DNA of 9,191 nt from Acidimicrobiales bacterium. GTDB taxonomy: Bacteria; Actinomycetota; Acidimicrobiia; Acidimicrobiales; Ilumatobacteraceae. The DNA is taken from contig JAURHL010000072.1 of the NCBI GenBank assembly GCA_030833305.1, positions 1 to 9,191 on the forward strand, written 5' to 3'. The notes under the pieces were generated by a model. That model made no database searches. It was given only the letters and a program-made list of their open reading frames with translations, and was not told where the DNA came from. A program made the position numbers and the translations under genes. Numbering within the stretch: the first letter of the stretch is position 1; every line of letters begins with the position of its first letter. Below are positions 5,655 to 9,191 of this stretch, piece by piece.

Positions 5655-7328
5655 ATGAACGACATCACATGGGAAGCACCCGGTGCGGGGCATTGGGCGC
5701 TGGACCGGTCACACGTCAACCGGCCGGCCACTCTGATCAGCCAACACGTGCAGGAGTACGGGACCGCGCGTGGCACCCGCCGCATGTTCGCCGAGTTGGG
5801 CGCACCATTGGACGCACTGGACTTTCGCTTCGTGAATGGACTCGTTTATTCACGCGTGCGTCCGCTCATCCGGCCCGACTCCGCCGCCACTTCGCTTCCG
5901 CCCCGGTTCCTACTGTGGGCGATGATCCGTCTCCACCCCGAGATGCGACGGCGCGCCAAGACCGCGGCCGTCACCACCGCCACTCGGCCCTGGAGACGCG
6001 TCGCGGAGGAATGGGCCCGTCCCGGTGGTCTGCGCGATCAATGCGAGTCGGAGAACCTGGCCCTTCAGGACGTCGATCGTTCGTCCCTGTCCGACGCGGA
6101 ATCCATCGAGCACGCATTGGCCGTCATCGACCACGCCAAGGAGATGTGGGTCCGGCATTTCTGGTTGCACGGCTACGACCTCTCCCCCATCGGCGTGCTC
6201 TTGTTCTCCGCGAAACAGTGGGGAATCGAGTCGTCCGAGGTGATTCCGCTACTCGAGGGAGCGTCACCGTCCACCTCGGGCCCCGAGGCAGTCCTCCGTC
6301 GCATTCGCGAGGCGGTGGAATCCTCGGGACGACAACTGACGAGCCTCGACGAGATGCGCACGATCTCTCCGTCGATCGCCCAGGACATCGACGCCTTCTT
6401 GCGCCGACGCGGTGCTCTGATCTTCAGCCGATACGACATCGACGGATTGAGCCTGCAGGAGGCTCCCGAGGTCTTGTTCTCCACGATCATGGCGGCCCGC
6501 GACGACTCGGTGCGCCAGCGAAACGCCGAGGAGGCCCTGTCCCGCCGTGTCGCCGACGTTCGATCACGAGTGCCCGAGAGCGAGCGCTCGGCATTCGACC
6601 AAGCGTTGCAGGAAGCGCGCGCGGCCATGGACCTGCGCGACGACAACGGCCCGCACACGCTCGAGTGGCCGCTCGGCCTCATGAGGCTGGCTCTGTTGAA
6701 CGTCGGCGAGCGACTGGTTGCGCGGGGACGGATTCGACGCGCCACCGACGCCCTCGAACTGGCGGTCGAGGAGATCGGTGCGGAACTCTTCGACGGCAGT
6801 GGGCCGAGCGGCGACGAACTGCACCGCCGGGCACATTGGCGCGAAACCGTCGACGTCTCCGGTGCCCCACGTCTGCTCGGGCCGGTGGAACCGGTCCCCC
6901 CGATCGACGTGCTCCCTCCCGACATGGCGCGTCTCGTGGGATTCGTGCAGACCGTTCTGGCCGAAGCGGGCATGGACGGCCAGGAACGGGCGACGGGTCT
7001 TTCCGGCTTCGGCGTGGGATCGGGCGTGTACCGAGGTCGCGCCTGTCGGGCCGACAGCCCCGAGGACGCCGTCGTGAATCTGGTGGAGGGTGACGTGCTG
7101 GTGGTGCCGTGCACGACCCCGGCCTACAACATGGTGTTGCCGTTGGCGGGTGCGATCGTCACCGCCGAAGGAGGGGCGCTCAGTCACGCCGCGGTGCTGG
7201 CACGCGAGTTGGGAATTCCCGCGGTGGTCGGGGCGCCTCGCGCGGTGGACGACATCCCGAACGGCGCGATCATCGAGGTCGACGCCGATCGCGGAGAGAT
7301 CCGCGTGATCGAGCATCCACCACGATGA
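5655..7328 (+). CDS. phosphohistidine swivelling-domain protein (PEP synthase/Rph type) lacking an ATP-grasp domain
   Basis: This 557-aa protein ends in a PEP-utilising-enzyme mobile domain (about 455-555). The core is TTPAYNMVLPLAGAIVTAEGG followed by ALSHAAVLARELGIPAVVG, with His511 as the predicted phosphorylated histidine. The first 440 or so residues are mostly helical and begin with W-x-A-P-G-x-G-H-W-x-x-D-x-x-H and FVNGLVYSR. They resemble the substrate-binding region after the ATP-grasp domain in rifampin phosphotransferase and related enzymes. No ATP-grasp (PEP/pyruvate-binding) domain is present, so it cannot charge its own histidine and should need a separate ATP-binding subunit, as in phenylphosphate synthase or 4-cresol-phosphorylating CreHI. 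No such partner is in the window. GGAGGG (5639-5644) lies 10 nt before the ATG. The stop overlaps the FAD hydroxylase start (ATGA). Predicted role: phosphoryl transfer to a phenolic or alcohol substrate. The domain is certain; the substrate is not. Confidence 0.83.
   Translation: MNDITWEAPGAGHWALDRSHVNRPATLISQHVQEYGTARGTRRMFAELGAPLDALDFRFVNGLVYSRVRPLIRPDSAATSLPPRFLLWAMIRLHPEMRRRAKTAAVTTATRPWRRVAEEWARPGGLRDQCESENLALQDVDRSSLSDAESIEHALAVIDHAKEMWVRHFWLHGYDLSPIGVLLFSAKQWGIESSEVIPLLEGASPSTSGPEAVLRRIREAVESSGRQLTSLDEMRTISPSIAQDIDAFLRRRGALIFSRYDIDGLSLQEAPEVLFSTIMAARDDSVRQRNAEEALSRRVADVRSRVPESERSAFDQALQEARAAMDLRDDNGPHTLEWPLGLMRLALLNVGERLVARGRIRRATDALELAVEEIGAELFDGSGPSGDELHRRAHWRETVDVSGAPRLLGPVEPVPPIDVLPPDMARLVGFVQTVLAEAGMDGQERATGLSGFGVGSGVYRGRACRADSPEDAVVNLVEGDVLVVPCTTPAYNMVLPLAGAIVTAEGGALSHAAVLARELGIPAVVGAPRAVDDIPNGAIIEVDADRGEIRVIEHPPR
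7287..7310 (+). other. RNA hairpin with GAGA tetraloop upstream of the FAD hydroxylase start
   Basis: CGCGGA (7290-7295) pairs with TCCGCG (7300-7305) around GAGA, a GNRA tetraloop. GAT (7287-7289) and ATC (7308-7310) extend the stem past a 2-nt bulge. It ends 14 nt before the ATG at 7325, inside the last codons of the preceding gene. It could affect translational coupling, but hairpins this short are frequent in GC-rich coding DNA. Confidence 0.3.
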
Positions 7329-8476
7329 GAATCGCCGTCGTCGGAGCAGGCATCGGTGGTCTCACCGCGACCGCCTTCCTTCTTCGCGATGGACACGATG
7401 TCCACGTCTTCGAGTCGGCGTCCTCGCTCGGCGACGTCGGGGCCGGCATTCAAGTGAGCCCGAACGGAGTACGAATACTCGACGAACTCGGGGCGTTGGA
7501 CGACCTGAACCGGATCGGCGTGCGACCGTCGCGGATCGTGATCCGACGCTGGGATGACGACCGCGAGCTGAACGTGATGCCCTTGGGTGAGACCGCCGAG
7601 GAACGCTGGGGGCACCCCTACTTCAACGTCTACCGACCGGACCTGATCTCACTTCTCGCGGCCCTCTCCGACGAGGCCACTTTTCACTACGCCACCAAGA
7701 TTCGCCATGTCGTCATCGACGACCGCGAACCGACGTTGATCTTGGAGAACGGAGAGAGCTTCGTCGCCGATCTGGTGATCGGCGCGGACGGAATCCACTC
7801 CCGAGTTCGTGATTCGTTGCACGGACGACTACCGACACGATTTCGCAACCTCGTCGCTCATCGGGCACTCGTTCCGCGGGCCGACGTCCCGGACGTGCCC
7901 GTCGAGGTGACCAACCGACTGGGGCCCGGTGGACACATCGTGAGCTATTTCGTCGGCAAGGATGCGCGGTTCCTGAATCTGGTCTGCATCTCGGACGATC
8001 CGGACTGGGACGTCGAATCGTGGAACGAGCCGGGTGATCCCGATGCTCTGCGGAACCGCTACGCAACATGGAGCCCGCCGATACGCCGGATTCTCGATCA
8101 CGTCGACCGCGGCGTCTTTCGTTGGGCTCTGCACGACCGCGAACCGTTGTCCTCGTGGAGCCACGGCGCCGTCACCTTGCTCGGCGATGCGTGTCATCCG
8201 ATGGTGCCGTTCATGGCCCAAGGGGCGTGCCAGGCGATGGAGGATGCCGCCGCGCTCGCGCGTTGCCTACGAACCGTCGAATCGACGACCTGGGCCTTGA
8301 CCGAGTACGAGAAGGAACGTCGCACCCGGACCGCCACGATTCAAGGTCGCTCGTTCGCCAACGCCACCACGTTCCACCTCGACGACGGCCCCGAACAAGT
8401 GACGCGCGACTCGATGTTCACGAATTCCGATGCGGAAGCCGCGCTCGGACGTTTCGACTGGCTGTATCGCCCGTGA
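7325..8476 (+). CDS. class A FAD-dependent aromatic monooxygenase (salicylate/6-hydroxynicotinate hydroxylase-like)
   Basis: This 383-aa single-component flavoprotein hydroxylase uses NAD(P)H and O2 to hydroxylate, often with decarboxylation, an aromatic acid in the cytoplasm. The three class A fingerprints are present. GAGIGG (7-12) with Glu30 (VFESA) binds the ADP part of FAD. GADGIHSRVR (from 153, Asp155) is the DG motif. GDACHPMVPFMAQGACQAMEDAA (from 287, Asp288) contacts the flavin ribityl chain. Overall layout, including AHRALVPR after the DG motif and the terminal FDWLY, recalls NicC and salicylate 1-hydroxylase from memory. No signal peptide or membrane segment is seen. ATG 7325 overlaps the preceding stop by 4 nt (ATGA), and the Rossmann strand MRIAVVGAG starts at once, so the start is secure. 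It has no Shine-Dalgarno of its own nearby and probably depends on coupling. It is the last gene of the marR operon. The substrate is unknown. Confidence 0.9.
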   Translation: MRIAVVGAGIGGLTATAFLLRDGHDVHVFESASSLGDVGAGIQVSPNGVRILDELGALDDLNRIGVRPSRIVIRRWDDDRELNVMPLGETAEERWGHPYFNVYRPDLISLLAALSDEATFHYATKIRHVVIDDREPTLILENGESFVADLVIGADGIHSRVRDSLHGRLPTRFRNLVAHRALVPRADVPDVPVEVTNRLGPGGHIVSYFVGKDARFLNLVCISDDPDWDVESWNEPGDPDALRNRYATWSPPIRRILDHVDRGVFRWALHDREPLSSWSHGAVTLLGDACHPMVPFMAQGACQAMEDAAALARCLRTVESTTWALTEYEKERRTRTATIQGRSFANATTFHLDDGPEQVTRDSMFTNSDAEAALGRFDWLYRP

Positions 8477-8480
8477 GGGT

Positions 8481-8502
8481 CGATCACTCGCCCACGTGAT
8501 CG
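8481..8502. terminator. hairpin between convergent genes, candidate bidirectional terminator
   Basis: CGATCAC (8481-8487) pairs perfectly with GTGATCG (8496-8502) around an 8-nt loop. It lies 4 nt after the FAD hydroxylase stop and 4 nt beyond the MFS stop, in the only space between the convergent genes. There is no U-tract on either side. CACTCGC (8485-8491) could instead pair with GCGAGTG (8528-8534), so two folds compete. Confidence 0.45.
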
Positions 8503-8506
8503 GGTA

Positions 8507-9191
8507 CTAGTGAGCGAGGCGGCGCTCGCGAGTGTGCGCATCCACCATCAACGTCACGATCGCCGCCAGCACCAACGCCAGTACCAACGCGAACGTCGAC
8601 AACACGTGATACCCCACGGCCTTGCGGATGAACCCGCTGGAGAACCCGGCCAAGCCGCCGAAGAAACTCATGGCCATGTCGGCGGATCCCTGGACCGACA
8701 CCCGCGCCTTCTCCGACACGGAATCGATCAGCAGACTCGACCCACCGATGAGCCCGAAGCTCCAGCCCACGCCGAGCAACCACAACGACGGGAACAGCAA
8801 CAAGTGGGCGTCACCCGCCAGCGCCGAGAGCGCGGTGGCCGCGGCCAACATCACGGCGCCCACCTGAATGGTGCGTAGACGTCCGCGCCGATCGGCGTAA
8901 CGCCCGACCCACGGACTGAACGCGTACATGCCCGCGATGTGCAGCGACACCACGTAGGAACTGATCGATTCCTGATCGTGCGCCTTCAGGTGCACGGGCG
9001 TCATGGTCATCACGGCCACCATGGTCATCTGGGCGATCACCATGGCGAACACGGCCACCCGTCCGCTGGGGGTGGCGAAGGCGTGGCGGAACGATTCACG
9101 AATGCGGATGGGCGCCACGGAACCCACCACCTCGCCCCGCAGTTCGCGGGCCAAAGTCAACGGATCAGGTCGCAGTCGCAGCCCGGCGTTC
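8507..9191 (-). CDS. major facilitator superfamily transporter, C-terminal half (5' truncated)
   Basis: The frame stays open to base 9191, so the gene starts beyond the right edge. The TTG at 9160 lies in a cytoplasmic linker (LRLRPDPLTLARELRG) and is not the real start. The 227 visible residues hold six predicted membrane helices, matching TM7-TM12 of a 12-TM MFS protein, at roughly 45-65, 73-92, 107-125, 130-152, 160-182 and 187-212 of the fragment. The loop after the second one has GRYADRRGRLRTI, the repeated MFS motif A (GxxxDRxGR). The tail, DAHTRERRLAH, is cytoplasmic and charged. The transporter sits in the inner membrane and probably uses the proton gradient; the cargo cannot be read. 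It converges on the FAD hydroxylase gene and is not in the MarR-controlled operons, so a link to aromatic uptake is only by proximity. Confidence 0.9.
   Translation of the reverse strand, partial: NAGLRLRPDPLTLARELRGEVVGSVAPIRIRESFRHAFATPSGRVAVFAMVIAQMTMVAVMTMTPVHLKAHDQESISSYVVSLHIAGMYAFSPWVGRYADRRGRLRTIQVGAVMLAAATALSALAGDAHLLLFPSLWLLGVGWSFGLIGGSSLLIDSVSEKARVSVQGSADMAMSFFGGLAGFSSGFIRKAVGYHVLSTFALVLALVLAAIVTLMVDAHTRERRLAH

Noticed and set aside
5354..7093. Long plus-strand open frame (579 codons) across marR and the phosphohistidine gene
   Set aside because: It is Arg/Pro/Ser-rich low-complexity translation in another frame of two well-supported genes.
1..9191. Mobile element, CRISPR array, tRNA or defence-system signatures
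   Set aside because: No transposase, integrase, terminal repeats, repeat-spacer pattern or tRNA-like fold was seen, and base composition is even apart from the short AT-rich control region.

Overview
The window is gene-dense, GC-rich DNA. Nearly every base is coding, GTG and TTG codons are used freely, several genes overlap by 1-4 nt, and one gene looks leaderless. This points to a high-GC actinobacterium. An Acidimicrobiia-type lineage is a guess from the style of the proteins and cannot be settled here. No rRNA, tRNA, CRISPR array, insertion sequence or integrase is visible, and no gene-free stretch exceeds 80 nt.

Layout from left to right. (1) The 3' end of an AlaA-type aminotransferase (+) ends in a strong hairpin at its stop codon. 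(2) A complete amidase-signature hydrolase (+) follows. (3) A tightly coupled four-gene operon lies on the minus strand and is transcribed from about 5036 down to 1788. Its order is carboxymuconolactone-decarboxylase-family protein, extradiol-type VOC dioxygenase, atypical short-chain dehydrogenase (SDR), and an acyl-CoA-dehydrogenase-fold flavin monooxygenase like HsaA. (4) A 76-nt AT-rich divergent control region follows. It holds an 18-bp palindrome, TAGTTTGAAGTCAAACTA, that overlaps the predicted -35 boxes of both directions. (5) A plus-strand operon encodes a MarR regulator, a 557-aa protein with a phosphohistidine swivelling domain (PEP-synthase/Rph type) but no ATP-grasp domain, and a class A FAD aromatic hydroxylase of the salicylate/6-hydroxynicotinate type. 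(6) A hairpin separates this operon from the C-terminal half of an MFS transporter (-), which is cut by the right edge.

Working model (inference): the MarR protein controls both divergent arms, which together form an aromatic-degradation module. The HsaA-like monooxygenase and/or the FAD hydroxylase would add hydroxyl groups to the ring. The extradiol enzyme would open it, and the SDR and decarboxylase-family protein would process intermediates. The unusual member is the phosphohistidine protein. Two-component phosphotransferases of this build, such as phenylphosphate synthase of Thauera and CreHI for 4-cresol in Corynebacterium glutamicum, phosphorylate phenols before oxidation. The required ATP-binding partner is not in this window, so a phosphorylation step on the aromatic substrate is a hypothesis, not a conclusion.
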